A stretch of 64,000 nucleotides of DNA from Conchocele bisecta (Eukaryota; Mollusca; Bivalvia; Lucinida; Thyasiridae): NCBI GenBank assembly GCA_029237695.1, contig CM055279.1, positions 60,771,530-60,835,529 on the forward strand, read 5' to 3'. Below the pieces are notes generated by a model. It saw only the letters and a list, made by a program, of their open reading frames with translations, was not told the DNA's origin and did no database searches. Positions 1 to 11,502 of the stretch are shown here, in pieces (position 1 is the stretch's first letter; each line of letters opens with the position of its first letter). A program made the translations under genes and the position numbers.

Positions 1-1
1 G

Positions 2-421
2 ACTGAGCTCGTGGTCATACAGGGCAATCTCAATGCACAGCGCTACATTGCTGAGGTGCTACATGTAACTCATCATGCAATGCCTTTCATTCGCCACCAC
101 GGCCCTGGTATAACATTGCAGCAAGACAATGCCCGCCCGCACACAGCCAGAATCACAACTCAATACCTGGCTCGTAACAACGTCGACGTCCTTCCATGGC
201 CTGCGGTTTCCCCTGATCTCAACCCAATCGAGCACGTCTAGGATGAGGTGGGTCGTAAGGCGAGGGCTAACCACCAACTTGACAACATTCGAGATCTGAC
301 ACGGGCTTTACAACAAGAATGGAGGAATCTGCCTAACCCACTAATTCTGCGTTACGTCACGTCCATGCGCCGTAGAATTATGGCGTGTAGTAATGCAAAT
401 GGTGGCCACACACGATATTAA
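2..421 (+). pseudogene. Tc1/mariner-family transposase, C-terminal fragment
   Basis: This is the C-terminal part of a DDE transposase of the Tc1/mariner superfamily, which in intact form cuts and pastes its element at TA sites. The frame is already open at the window edge. It shows QQDNARPHTA, the segment around the second catalytic Asp, and then SPDLNPIEHV, the block before the third acidic residue. The next codon is TAG where the family has Trp (IEHVWD), so the frame is broken at 239-241. The same frame then continues (DEVGRKARANHQL...) to a TAA at 419-421, which matches the normal C-terminus in position. The N-terminal helix-turn-helix part lies outside the window. It is a fossil with one clear nonsense change and no frameshift in the visible part. 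Confidence 0.88.
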
Positions 422-697
422 TCATACAGAATACAGTGCAAGTTTTTTTAGAGAGAAATCATCAAGCCCTAAACATTTTTTTAACAAAAATAAAAAATCA
501 GATTTTTGATTTTGACCCCTCCCGAATTCGCCGTGATGTCACTCGAAATATTTTCATCGCAACAAAATTTTGTCAACTGATATGGATTCACAAGTGATTA
601 ACCTTCATTTTCGGTACAGATTTTAGTACCACCATCCTTATAGATTTCCAGCAATCTTTCCCTGAATATGGTGGGACGTTTCTACTGTTGCTCAGTA

Positions 698-932
698 TAT
701 AATATACTACGGTACCGTTTATAGCATAATAACATCATGGTAAAGCTATCAATTGGTAACTTTAGTTTCATACACTAACGTCGCCCGTCATAGGTTGTGC
801 CTATTTCATATTACTAAAGTATTATATCTGAATAGGGGCATTCATAATTTGTATAACTGGTGGAATAGTGACACAATTATACACTTATTTAATTCCTATA
901 AAGAACATGTTTTGCCTACTGAATGGGCATGT
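698..932. repeat. Dispersed repeat, copy 1 (pairs with 61763-61936)
   Basis: The segment beginning with the ACGGTACCGTTTATAGCAT block recurs almost unchanged 61 kb away. Its 3' part (TGGTGGAATAGTGACAC...) is also the terminal sequence of the element at 1518-2465. It has no coding potential. Confidence 0.7.
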
Positions 933-1517
933 ACCTTTAACTACCGGGGAAAATCTTCAGTTAGTTGAAGGAGGCCTGTATACAACAGGAGCAGAAACAA
1001 GCATACACAGACCATGCAGACAATCTGGAAGAACGTGATCTTGAACGACTCTGAAGTAAATAAAGCAAATGGCGTAAAACAGTTACAAGGGACGCAACCA
1101 GCGCGGCCAAATTGTACCACTCAAAACGGCCCCTGGTCAAAACGGACCCATGTCGCCGATTATACAAAGAGGATCTGACACGAGGGTGGGTCAATAAATA
1201 GTGTCACATGATACATGAGTTTGAAAGTATGTCTAAGATTACACGTATTGTTCTATATTCCGTCAGGGTAGTCTCTCGTGGGGTCTAACACAGAATATTC
1301 CAGAAGTGGCCGTGCCGCAATATTCGTTGCTGAGCAACCGACGTTGATACATTCGACACATTTACCGTCACGTGTGACTGAATGTTATCGAAGCTACTGT
1401 AACGGATACATTGCAAGGGCATCTTCGGGAGGGGTGGAGGTTCAGAGACTTCGTATTGTGACCGGGTTGTGAAAAAACAATAACCTTAACGCATTTGCCT
1501 TACAAATTTTTCTTTAT

Positions 1518-2465
1518 GGAAATTAAATAAGTGTATAATTGCAACTAGTCCACCATTTTTAAAAAGTACGAATGGCAGCTACACAGATATAATTACAGAT
1601 GTAATCTTTAATGTACTCATAGAGACTCGCGGTGGTATCAAGCTAGTTCCATATGCAAATGATGCAGTATTTTTAAATTGTTTATATCAACTAAATGCTG
1701 AATAAATATTTGTATGCAAACCAATAACCGTCAGGGATCAGACTAAGGTGGCCCACCACCATTGATTTTCCCTAAAACACTAACCAGTTACCACACAGTT
1801 TGCTATTCTCTGCTACTTTCATTTTTCTTACGGATGTTGTGGGAGCTATTTTCCAATAACCTGCACTTATTCTCCTCTGGATCTTCACTAATTAATATAT
1901 AGATTTAATTATTTTATTGCATCGCTGTTTTGCTATCGACGATATACACTGTTTTGTGGCCAATACAAATATGTGATTGCTTTAAGAATGGCAGACAAAA
2001 TGCGTATAAACAAATATACAGTGTGAAAATAACACGACTTGTAGCAATATCTGTCGCACATGGGCTCTGATTATTACGTCAATTTGGTATGCCATTTTCC
2101 AGAAATTACTGCCCGCTATACACCATTATCCCACGTATTGATTGCAATTATTATACATTTTTATATACATATTTCCACACTTATATCATGGGCGATTACC
2201 GTGTTAACGGACATTACTATTTATTTTCTGTATTTATGTTTTGATATGGAATGATGATACTTTATAATATATCGAAAACATAATTTTAATTAGCATAAAT
2301 AATAAAAAAAAATATCATGCCTTATTTGGGTATGAAACTAGCCTGATACCACCGCGAGTCAATATCAGTAAAATAAATATTACTAAATGGTCATATCTGT
2401 ATAGCGGGCACTCGTAACTTTTAGAACTTGTGAAATAGTGACACAATAATGCACTTATTTAATTC
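1518..2465. mobile_element. Non-coding element with long (about 150-190 bp) inverted termini
   Basis: The left side (1518 to about 1700) begins GGAAATTAAATAAGTGTATA and carries GACTCGCGGTGGTATCA. The right side (about 2310-2465) is its diverged reverse complement (TGATACCACCGCGAGTC ... CACTTATTTAATTCC). The roughly 600 bp between them has no credible ORF. Single termini of the same family recur near 51335-51560, 55555-55775 and 63820-64000. It looks like a MITE or foldback family. I could not define a target duplication, so the exact ends are uncertain. Confidence 0.65.
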
Positions 2466-2553
2466 CTAAAAAGAACATGTTGTGCCTACTGAGTGGGCAT
2501 GTACCTTTAACGATGAGTTAACTGAGTTAAATTCATTGAGTCAAGTGTGAGTG

Positions 2554-2703
2554 TAGTTGCGAAGGTAACTCTTGCAATCTACTTCCGTACCGTCCGTAGC
2601 TAGAGTTACGATTCCACTCATAGGATTCGAATCCTATGAGTGGAATCGTAACTCTAGCTACGGACGGTACGGGAGTAATTGCAAGAGTTACCGTTCGCAA
2701 CTA
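2554..2703. repeat. 150-bp near-perfect palindrome (hairpin MITE)
   Basis: The two arms of about 75 bp are centred on TTCGAA at 2626-2631. The outer ends are TAGTTGCGAA and TTCGCAACTA, with only a few mismatches between arms. The arm sequence is also the terminal repeat of the 1.8-kb element at 55242-57036, so this is probably a deletion derivative reduced to its two ends. Confidence 0.85.
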
Positions 2704-2830
2704 GTGTGAGTGGCTGTTGGGAATACAGTCGTAAGTCTCACTTTCCACTAACGGGAGTGAGACAGACAGCAGTCATGTGTACGTGTAGGAGCGTACGTTT
2801 CCACCTTCGTTTCCTCATGTTTATAGAGCT

Positions 2831-2972
2831 AGAATGGTAGGTTAGTGCCGTGAATGGGAAAATATCTGGCAAGGCTCAGGAAACGGGATGGGCGAGGCTC
2901 TGCCGAGCACATCCCGTTTCCGTGCCACGCCAGATATGTTTTCCCATTCACGGCACTAACCTACTATTCTAT
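2831..2972. repeat. Hairpin MITE, family H2, copy 1
   Basis: The arms TAGAATGGTAGGTTAGTGCC and GGCACTAACCTACTATTCTA bracket a GC-richer inverted core (GAAACGGGATG / CATCCCGTTTC). A second copy lies at 11008-11147. There is no ORF. Confidence 0.85.
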
Positions 2973-5885
2973 TTATCCCGTCAACGCTACAAACAGCATT
3001 AAAATGGCAAAAAATAAATAACCCCAGCCACATCCTCAAAATCGGAGAATCGACTAGTATGACAACCGCGCATATTCATACGCAGTGATTAGGTCGTATT
3101 GACAGGATATAAACAAAAATTCATGGCACACATTTTCATAGCTACAATAATTCGCCTCCGATATGTTATCTACGGCTACAATTTGATCCATTTAAAAAAT
3201 GTGAGCAATCAAACATGTTGTATGTAGGTCAACATTTAGTAAACTGTATATTTTAAACATTTAAACAAATAATCTTTGATGTAGAACTAGTAAATTGCCA
3301 AAAATAATAGAACAGGGAAATCATTTTCCCATGAAAGCCATTTTTTCTCCTGTTGTTGCTCAACATTCAACATAACGAACTGAAGCTTTCAAATTTACAC
3401 GATATGCATGTACATGTCAGATAAACACCTTGACACGTTAAAATATCCAGTTTCTGCATGTGTATGTTATTTATTAATACTTTATTGATACAGCTTTGAA
3501 AGTTGTATATCGCTAACATATCAAACACGCCGGATAACCGATTGCAAAAAGCACTCTACCATGTTATACATTAAAGAGATGGGGTTAAATTGCTACCCTC
3601 GTCAGAGGTACGGAGCGGGGTAGCAATTTTGTTTCTAAGTGTTTCACTGCACAAACGCACTGAGTTGACGTGATACATCTGTTTATTCCACCAACATGTT
3701 GTGTTTGTTTTATCTTGAAAAATCAAGCATTTTATTACCTTTGTCACGCAGTGAGGACGCGTTATCGTAATGGTTGGAAGCAACAACACTAGCTATAATG
3801 GCAGGTTTGCATGTCACTGATATGGTGGATACTTGTTGCCATAGTGCTCTTGTTAATATATTGTTATGCACACTATGTTATGGACTGACTTTATAGAATA
3901 AGACCTTTTGTTTCAAATTTAGTAGAATCATACATATGATAGAATATCTATATAAAGTATATCTGACCCTGTTCTTCTTAGTGTATATTATACAGAGCTT
4001 TGAGTTGCTATCCGTGCCATTTTAGTTTGTGCATGCTATCCGACAGTTTCACCACTTGGTGCGTTTGACACATACAGCTACTATCACTGAAAAAAATCAG
4101 CCTATGCGCAATAAATGTAAATCAAGTAATTGTTTACAAGAAAACATTGTAAATTTGTTAATGTGAAATTTACGGACTATCAAAATGTCGCACATACGAA
4201 CATGGTTTCCGAACCCGATTTTTCGACGTGACGTAATCTGTGACGTCATTTTTTACAGTAGATTTCCTTTAAAACAAACAGATATTTTGATGATATGTAG
4301 CGCACCAAATACGACGGCATATGTGTTTTACGGGTGTTCTGAAAGTTATTTACAATAACCTGTAACTTGCATTGGAATCGAGTAACGTTTAATTCTTACA
4401 TTCACGTGATCTAGTTTTTATTTACATTTACGGTAACCGATTATTCGTCAAAACGAAAGAATTATGAGCTTAAAGCAGCCTATGCAATAAAGAGCAACGT
4501 GTACCGCCGCATTTACCGGGGTGTATTTCATAAAAAAAATAAGTCAGTCCATTAGAAAGATATTAAAGGAAATCTACTGTAAACACATCTGAAAATACAT
4601 GTCGTCACGCCTTTCGGAAACACGTGATCCCACACTCTGAACTCGTGATGCGACAACCGGCCACCATACTTTGGACAGGATACCGTGACCGACTCATGTC
4701 AATAACACGTATTTTCCACGTGATCAAATCTTAGATCGTTATCAGGCTACATAAGTGTTCTATTTCATCCGGAGCTACATTGGTCACAAATCCCATAAGC
4801 CCCATTTCTTCAGTCATGCCACATTTGATTGTGTGTATTGTCATCAGTCTATGTCTCTTATACCAAAAAAAAAGTTGTCTAAAGTATAAACAAGATGACT
4901 AGGAAAATTAGTTTTCTACAACAACATACAGAAGTGGTAATGTTAAAGACCCGTTCTATATCTGATCATCGTTTGATTCAAAGACAATTGCTTCGTAAAA
5001 ATGTACAGCTTGCCGTTGTAATATCTGTATATTATGTATTGCGCCAAATTTTAGTTGGCTTACTGTCATATTATTTGCTGTATGTGTCAAACGCATGAAG
5101 TGGTGAAACTGTGCGATGGCTTGTACATGTATACAAAGTTGGCGGAGGTGGAATCTTAATGCTCCATATACTATACAGTCACAAAACAATATTCACATAT
5201 GTTATATTCATATATCACATCATTCTTATGAAGCAATTATCATTGAAGTGAATGTATCTATCTACGACGTAATACCTTAACTCCAATACGCGTTATCTAG
5301 AATTTGTTTGTATTATATCCATTCTGACAAAGATTAATTTTAATAAGAAATAATTTACCTTGAAACCTACATGCATGTACATGTAGTACTTGGATATGGT
5401 CAATTAAAGCAACATAACATAACACGATAAACGTTGGATTTTCAGAATTGGTTAACACATTTTAAGACTATTTGTAAAATTATACTTTAACTTCTGTGTT
5501 ATACTCCTACAGTCAAAAAAACATCAATACTGACGAAATTTATATTGTTACACGACTGTCGTTGTTCAACACCGCTCACAGCCGTGTTCAAACGTACAGC
5601 GCGTGCTGTTTGACTACGGCAGTAGACAATGCACATTCCGGGCTCATGACAATACCTACGTAATGCATGTGTATCATGACGTTAGTAGAACGCGCCATTA
5701 CGTCATCAGATCAGTTAACAACGTTCGCACTGAACTTTTGAAATTGGCGCGTGTGCATCACGCGACGTGTACTGCTGCCCCGGAATGTGTATGTGTAAAT
5801 CAGCTGTTTAAATGGAGCAAAGTTCCGAAGTACTGCATATATGCTCAAATTAAACGATATTGCCGATGTAAATGTAACAATAACG
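2973..5885. other. No gene seen; AT-rich with repeat fragments
   Basis: I see no credible coding frame here. Fragments include 4730-4815, a half copy of the MITE at 53918-54122, and 4220-4310, which resembles 49650-49760 (both carry TGTGACGTCATTTTTACAG-like sequence). Confidence 0.5.
5060..5275. repeat. Third copy of a segment inside the large duplication
   Basis: The segment starting near TTATTTGCTGTATGTGTCAA and running through AATATTCACATATGTTATAT matches 21186-21400 and 43345-43530. The block therefore moved at least once independently of the 5-7 kb duplication. An inverted fragment of its start (GTGCGTTTGACACATACAGC) lies at about 4060. Confidence 0.7.
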
Positions 5886-5942
5886 TTCGACCATGTCCAG
5901 CCGTGGGTAAACGTTTGCCGTGGCACTCGGGAACTGTTTGAA
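5886..5942. repeat. 57-bp inverted repeat, left copy
   Basis: It matches the reverse complement of 9854-9910 with only a few differences (shared core TCCAGCCGTGGGTAAAC). Together the pair encloses the endonuclease and Mutator-like relics. Confidence 0.85.
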
Positions 5943-5968
5943 CATGTGGCCTACGGCCTTGGGGTTCA

Positions 5969-6443
5969 AGGTATCACTGTGCTAAATATAGTACACATCG
6001 GCCAGGGGGTATGCTTTTGTAGTCCGGTATAAAAAAATAGTGCAGACGTTTTGAGGCCACAGACCCAGTTTGCTTGTAAATCCTGATCCATTACAGCCCA
6101 ATTTTACTTGAGAAACATGTTGGGGTGTTTTTAACACCAGTTTCCAGCATATTTCTAGCATTTAAAAGAAATTACTGAGCCTGCTTGTCACGTGATGTGA
6201 ACACTACGTCACATGACACTTTGATGATAAACAAAATGGCGGACAGGACAATGTTGAAATTTTCTTTCTTAGGAGTAAGTGAACATATTGTTTAATTAGT
6301 GAAAATCCGGTGCAGACAGGTTGCAGGTTATGAACAGGTAGGTTCCACAGCATCCATAAGAATAGTGAAATGTGTGAGAGAATGGCCATATTTGGAGGAA
6401 TCGGTTAAGTTGTATAGTAAAACTAATTGGTGGTTGCTAGCCT
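5969..6443. repeat. 474-bp direct repeat, left copy
   Basis: It runs from AGGTATCACTGTGC to GGTTGCTAGCCT and is nearly identical to 9381-9854, with a handful of substitutions or indels over 474 bp. It is non-coding; the open frames inside are short and unlike any family. There are no TG...CA termini as in a long terminal repeat. Confidence 0.88.
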
Positions 6444-6512
6444 ATAAGCATTTCCGGGTCATCAGTGGATGTCGTCTGCTTTCTTTGAAAACAATTCTAA
6501 ACGGTTTTAATC

Positions 6513-6899
6513 ATGGCTACAGCAATTGGTTGTATTAAGAGAACAAATGACAGAATTGCTGGAAAATCAGTTTTATTTAATGAAAATGGTTGCATCAAGT
6601 GGGTCGGATAACCACAGTGTACGAGTCAAATATGGAAAGATTAAAGTTAATTTCCAAATGATGCAAGAACAAAATACTATTATACACATAGAGTAGCATT
6701 CATGTTACACCATAATGTGTTTGAAATACCCAGGCACCTTGAAATATCACATTTATGTGGTTGTTCCCTGTGTGTTAACCCGGCCCACCTGAGTGCTGAG
6801 TCCACAATTATAAATAATTCTCGAAAGAATTGCCATAGCGAAAAGCGCTGTCTAAGCCATGCACTCGACGGCGTCACATATCCACCCTGTATCTGCTAA
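6513..6899 (+). pseudogene. His-Me finger (zf-His_Me/I-PpoI-like) endonuclease relic
   Basis: The ATG at 6513 opens MATAIGCIKRTNDRIAGKS...CIKWVG and then hits TAA. The expected GYGKI-type strand appears in a second frame (HSVRVKYGKIKVNF). A third frame, running to 6899, carries the diagnostic C-terminus: YYTHRVAFML, then LEISHLCGCSLCVNPAHLSA, then a basic INNSRK..C and a late Cys cluster ending YPPCIC. The SHLC-x3-LCVNPAHL layout is the zinc-binding loop of the His-Me finger superfamily, with catalytic His, zinc Cys/His and metal-binding Asn. Intact members cut DNA. Two frameshifts make this copy non-functional. It sits inside the 5.9-9.9 kb repeat-bounded block, upstream of and antiparallel to the Mutator-like relic. 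Family assignment is good; its role in the element is inference. Confidence 0.72.
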
Positions 6900-7248
6900 T
6901 AGTTCCTGTTTTATTAATTACGGTAAATTAACTGTATACCTATCTACATTATGTACATGTCTACATACTAATTACACAGATTTGAGATGCATCAGGGAGC
7001 CAAATGAGCCTGTTACTGACTAGTTCAGCCATATTAAAGTGGCGCGTCGCTTTAATTGGCACTGTGTATTTGATTACTAACCGGTATCAAGTGTATAGCT
7101 CCCCAACAGGTAGCAACGTTTTTCTAAACATTATTTATTGACTCGGTTGATACTTGCAAACATTATGACCAAATTTGGCTGCGCGATCAGGGTCTACGCC
7201 AGTACTTCTTGGCTACATTTTTCCAGAAAAAATTCAAAATTTTAAAAT

Positions 7249-8765
7249 TTAGCAGAAATTATACTGTGAACATTGCTTGCCACAGTAACCTATGAAACAC
7301 ATGACTATTGTGCAAATTATTCCTGGCATTATGCTCTTTATTTGTTCTAAGTTACCATTATGTTTGGCATGTGCTTGCCTCAACTCTGCAATGCACCTGG
7401 ATCTTACAGAGAGAGCAAATCGGTTTCTCAAGTTTGTTTTCTTGACCCCACGAAACATGTTCGAGCTAAATGGCGCCTTGTTTATTTCTCGTTTCAGGGA
7501 GTTACTCAGATGGCGGATATCTTTTAGATGCGTTACCGTTACCCCTGGTTGAGCGGCATCTACACCTTTGTGTGATTTACTATCACCGTCCCCCGTGTAA
7601 TGACTAACATGTAAGTCACTATTTATCTGCTTCGTAACTATTTCATTCCATTTCGCTTCATTACCTATTGACTCATTTTCGGGGAGGTTGGCAGTGCAGT
7701 GACCATGATGGTTTGGGCAGCTGATATCTCCACCCTGATTTCTTAGCTTACTACCTATTATGCACAGCTTACTGCCAACAAATGCCCCAATGATTAATTT
7801 ATCTTTGGTATTATTCTCGCACATAGTGGTTGTCACGATTGTACCCGCTTGAAATGGTGTACTGTCGCTATTGAATATTGGGTTATTTTTAGCAAGAGTC
7901 GCCTTCAACTCGAACCGTCTTGCTACGTTTATTGCCACGTACAGAGTTCATTCTCTCTGGCCACAGTTTGTCTGATTTCATGCATACTTTTAGTGTTTAA
8001 GCCAACCATAGACTCTGCTATCCTATTTGACTGCTTTTGCACCGAGTTATACGTCGGCGGAATTATGTTTGTGTTTACCAACAGCCGACAAGCACCATAA
8101 TTACTGATTGGTGTGCTCATAAGGCCCAGCTGCAAACCCGCATTAGCTTTCCCTGATTTCCTACCCTTTCGACTTGACGGAACCTCTTCATATAGTTTAT
8201 AATATTTACTTTTATATCTACATCGGGTGCATTTTAGCCGCTCAGCCCAACAAATGCCCCATTTTCTTGATGCGGCCGCATCAAATACCATTTCGCCACT
8301 ACAGTGCGTATTAAAGGCGCGATGACTGTTTATTTCAGTATTAAACATCTTCTGGACCTCATACGGTCGATATAATTTGTTTATCAACAGATCGGGGTGT
8401 ACGGATGCATTTTGCGGTACGGCGCATTCGTCAATGAGTTTCGGACGCCTCGACAGAGAGCGCAGAACAGTTACATCATTGTCCGTACCATCAACATCTT
8501 TACAGGTAAACGTTTTATTTTCATTTACATTAACCCGGGATTCAAATGAGTCTTTGGTTAGCCTGATGTACCTATGATTTGTTCCATTTGGTGAGTGGGA
8601 AGAAAGTTTTTTACCTTTATTTTCATTTACCCGCCCCGTTTGAAATCCGCATTTTTTTTCCCCGCCTCGTATGCTTATTGGCCGGCATGTTTTCATTAGG
8701 TTAACCAAGTTCACTCTGAGCAGTGCATATCGGTAGAGAAATATATATGGGATAGCATTGCTCAT
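7249..8765 (-). pseudogene. Mutator-like transposase (PF20700-type), frameshifted
   Basis: This minus-strand frame starts at ATG 8765. It reads a basic N-terminus, then the Cys-containing block RLKCTRCRYKSKYYKLYEEV, then KANAGLQLGLMSTPISNYG and MQK-like SVQKQSNRIAESMVGLN, all typical of the metazoan 'Mutator-like transposase' domain. At about 7938 the frame breaks. The expected first acidic motif (VRVEGDS) is in another frame at 7898-7909. A third frame then carries NNPIFNSDSTPFQAGT, CENNTKDKLIIGAFVGSKLC, CPNHHGHCTANLP, TGDGDSKSHKG (second acidic motif) and DIRHLSNSLKREI, ending ...CGKQCSQYNFC at 7249. At least two indels are needed, and the usual C-terminal 150 or more residues are missing. 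Intact relatives move DNA transposons. An open frame at 8701-9048 (-) upstream may be leader. Confidence 0.75.
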
Positions 8766-9380
8766 TTAACAGGCAGTGTCTATACCCTAAGGAAACAAGT
8801 GTCAACACGGGCACACGTGATTCAATTTCCTGTGACATTTTAACACTTCTATGTCTGAATTCGCTGGCAGCACTCATACACTGGGCTGGTTTCAATTTAA
8901 TTTGACACTTATCATTCTGGCATGTCACTAAGTTATGCGGACAAATGTTTCTATGCAAATTACAACATGTAGATTGACTAAATACTTCGAAAGTCACTTT
9001 TTCGCCTGTTTTTATGATAAAAAAATGACAAAAATACTCCGAAATCACCCGACTTTCGATAATTAATCGTTTTAACCCTTAATTGTGGAAAAGCCAATAT
9101 TTTTGACAAGCACCATCTATTTTATAATAATTTTTTACAAGTGCATCAACAATATAGACTTTTCCTAAGAAATATATGAGAAAATAATACTCTGGAAAAT
9201 TCTGGTGAAACTGAAGTTTCCGCAGCTGGACAGCCATAATTATATGACCATCCTTAAATTGCCACTGTTGAAAAGTTAGTCTTCTAAATAATGTCAAATT
9301 ACATTTGCTGTCACGAAATAGGTCAGACAAGACAATGGTAGGCAGTTTATTGAGATATTATAGCAAAAAAATGCGCTTAT

Positions 9381-9854
9381 AGGTATCACTGTGCTAAATA
9401 TAGTACACATCGGCCAGGGGGTATGCTTTTGTAGTCCGGTATAAAAAAATAGTGCAGACGTTTTGAGGCCACAGACCCAGTTTGCTTGTAAATCCTGATC
9501 CATTATAGGCCAATTTTACTTGAGAAACATGTTGGGGTGTTTTTAACACCAGTTTCCAGCATATTTCTAGCATTTAAAAGAAATTACTGAGCCTGCTTGT
9601 CACGTGATGTGAACACTACGTCACATGACACTTTGATGATAAACAAAATGGCGGACAGGACAATGTTGAAATTTTCTTTCTTAGGAGTAAGTGAACATAT
9701 TGTTTAATTAGTGAAAATCCGGTGCAGACAGGTTGCAGGTTATGAACAGGTAGGTTCCACAGCATCCATACGAATAGTGAAAGTGTGAGAGAATGGCCAT
9801 ATTTGGAGGAATCGGTTAAGTTGTATAGTAAAACTAATTGGTGGTTGCTAGCCT
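9381..9854. repeat. 474-bp direct repeat, right copy
   Basis: It is near-identical to 5969-6443 in the same orientation and ends exactly where the 57-bp inverted repeat begins. Confidence 0.88.
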
Positions 9855-9910
9855 TCAAACAGTTCCCTCGTGCCACGGCAAATGTTTACCCACGGCTGGA
9901 CATTGTCGAA
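9854..9910. repeat. 57-bp inverted repeat, right copy
   Basis: It is the reverse complement of 5886-5942 and abuts the right direct repeat with no gap. On the left side about 26 bp separate the two repeats. Confidence 0.85.
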
Positions 9911-11007
9911 CCTTATATTAAACACTTGTAGAAGGAGACGTGTCTGTTGTCATGTTATGTTTCTAAACGTAAGTGTAATGTATTTAATGGACACAAGTAG
10001 GTCGACGGGAAAATGTGGATTATACATCAGGCATGAGCACCGACATTTAAATTGACTCAGACACCTCGCTAGATAGCTTGCAAATGATCTAACTAAGAAA
10101 ACAAAAGTTACATTTTGAAAATCGGTCCACTATTTCGGAAATTAGAAAAAAAATCCCGATGTTAAATCTTCACTCCGTGAAAACATTCAGTTAATCCTGT
10201 TATAGCGTCCCAGGGAATACGCTTTACTTAACAGGCAGTGATTCCATTCTCTTAACAGACGAGACCACTTTACCAGATTACATTGGGGAAGTATCAGTTT
10301 ACGGCTGTGGGCAGAATTGGCTTGCCAATTCACAAGTTAATGTAGCAGAAACACATGTGGGCTCTATCGGAACTGCGGTTACGGTGCAGTCATGTGTTAT
10401 GACTTAATGCCCTGTTCGAAGGTAGCGTCGTCCATCCTGTATTTATCCAATAACGCTCGTGCTTTTGTTAAAGCTATTCATTTTCTGCACGTTTGTGACG
10501 TGACATGATAGTTCACATCATCAAACTATAAAACAAATGGTTTTATTAAATCAATAAACTTCCATCATATAATGTTATTGTACTTGCTCAAATATATCAA
10601 GGACTGTGCAAGCATTGGCACAGTCCATGACACAAACGTCTCCTAGCACCGGTATACGCGTAACTCGAGGTAAAAGGGCGATCACTACGTACCAGAATAG
10701 ACAAACAGTCAAAACGACAATCGTGCTCAAAAACACAAAGGAGGTGGGAAATAATAACATAATTGGAAGAACGCACAGTCAACCTCACGAGTCCTTCTCA
10801 ATTAATTTCATAAATACGTCGAGGAGCATAGAATTGTGCTAAATTATGTAATTACCGTGACAGTAAGCCATATACGACTTCGTGAACAATGTAGAGACTG
10901 ATCAAAATAACTCTTGTACATGTAATTAACATTTGGGCTTACGCTAAGCCGTGTTGTAATTGAAATGGTGCATTATGTAGCTGAAATTTAGTGAATAATG
11001 ACGGCGA
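9911..11007. other. No gene seen
   Basis: This is AT-rich DNA with no credible ORF and no strong repeat structure that I could recognise. Confidence 0.4.
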
Positions 11008-11147
11008 ACATAGGTTAGTGCCGTGAATGGGAAAAAATATCTGGCAAGGCTTAGGAAAGGGCATGGGCGAGGCTCTGCCGAGCACATCCCGTTTCCGTGC
11101 CGCGCCAGATATTTTTTCACATTCACGGCACTAACTTACTATTCTAT
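11008..11147. repeat. Hairpin MITE, family H2, copy 2
   Basis: It has the same arms and GC core as 2831-2972. Its left outer end (TAGAAT...) is lost while the right end keeps it. Confidence 0.85.
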
Positions 11148-11502
11148 TTACACCTACAACTGGCTGTAAAATGCAAAAATAGTATTTACTGGATATCAAA
11201 AATGTTTCACGGCACCGTGTTTCACGGCACATACGCACTGTGTTGACGGGATAAAAATAGCTATTTGTTCGGCGTGATTATTCACTAAATTTATGTATCG
11301 AGGAATATGGCGAACAGCAACGTTGTTCACTGAATGTAGCAATTGTGGCAGTTGAAATTATTGTATGGAAATAAATATTACAAAAACCTGTGTGTTTGTT
11401 ATGTGTATCATTTTATTTTACATCAAGTTATGACCCAACTTTTTCATCAAAACAAATTTAAAATATGCAAATATATGCCCAACTATATATGTGAATATAT
11501 AA

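Noticed and set aside
2554..2703. Palindrome as a transcription terminator or replication origin
   Set aside because: Its arms match the terminal repeats of a transposable element elsewhere in the window, which explains it better.
5603..5941. 112-codon plus-strand open frame rich in Cys and His
   Set aside because: The Cys/His spacing does not form a zinc-finger pattern, and the 3' end is part of the 57-bp inverted repeat.
5969..9854. 474-bp direct repeats as retroviral or LTR-retrotransposon long terminal repeats
   Set aside because: There are no TG...CA ends, primer site or polypurine tract, and the enclosed genes are a DNA transposase and an endonuclease, not gag-pol.
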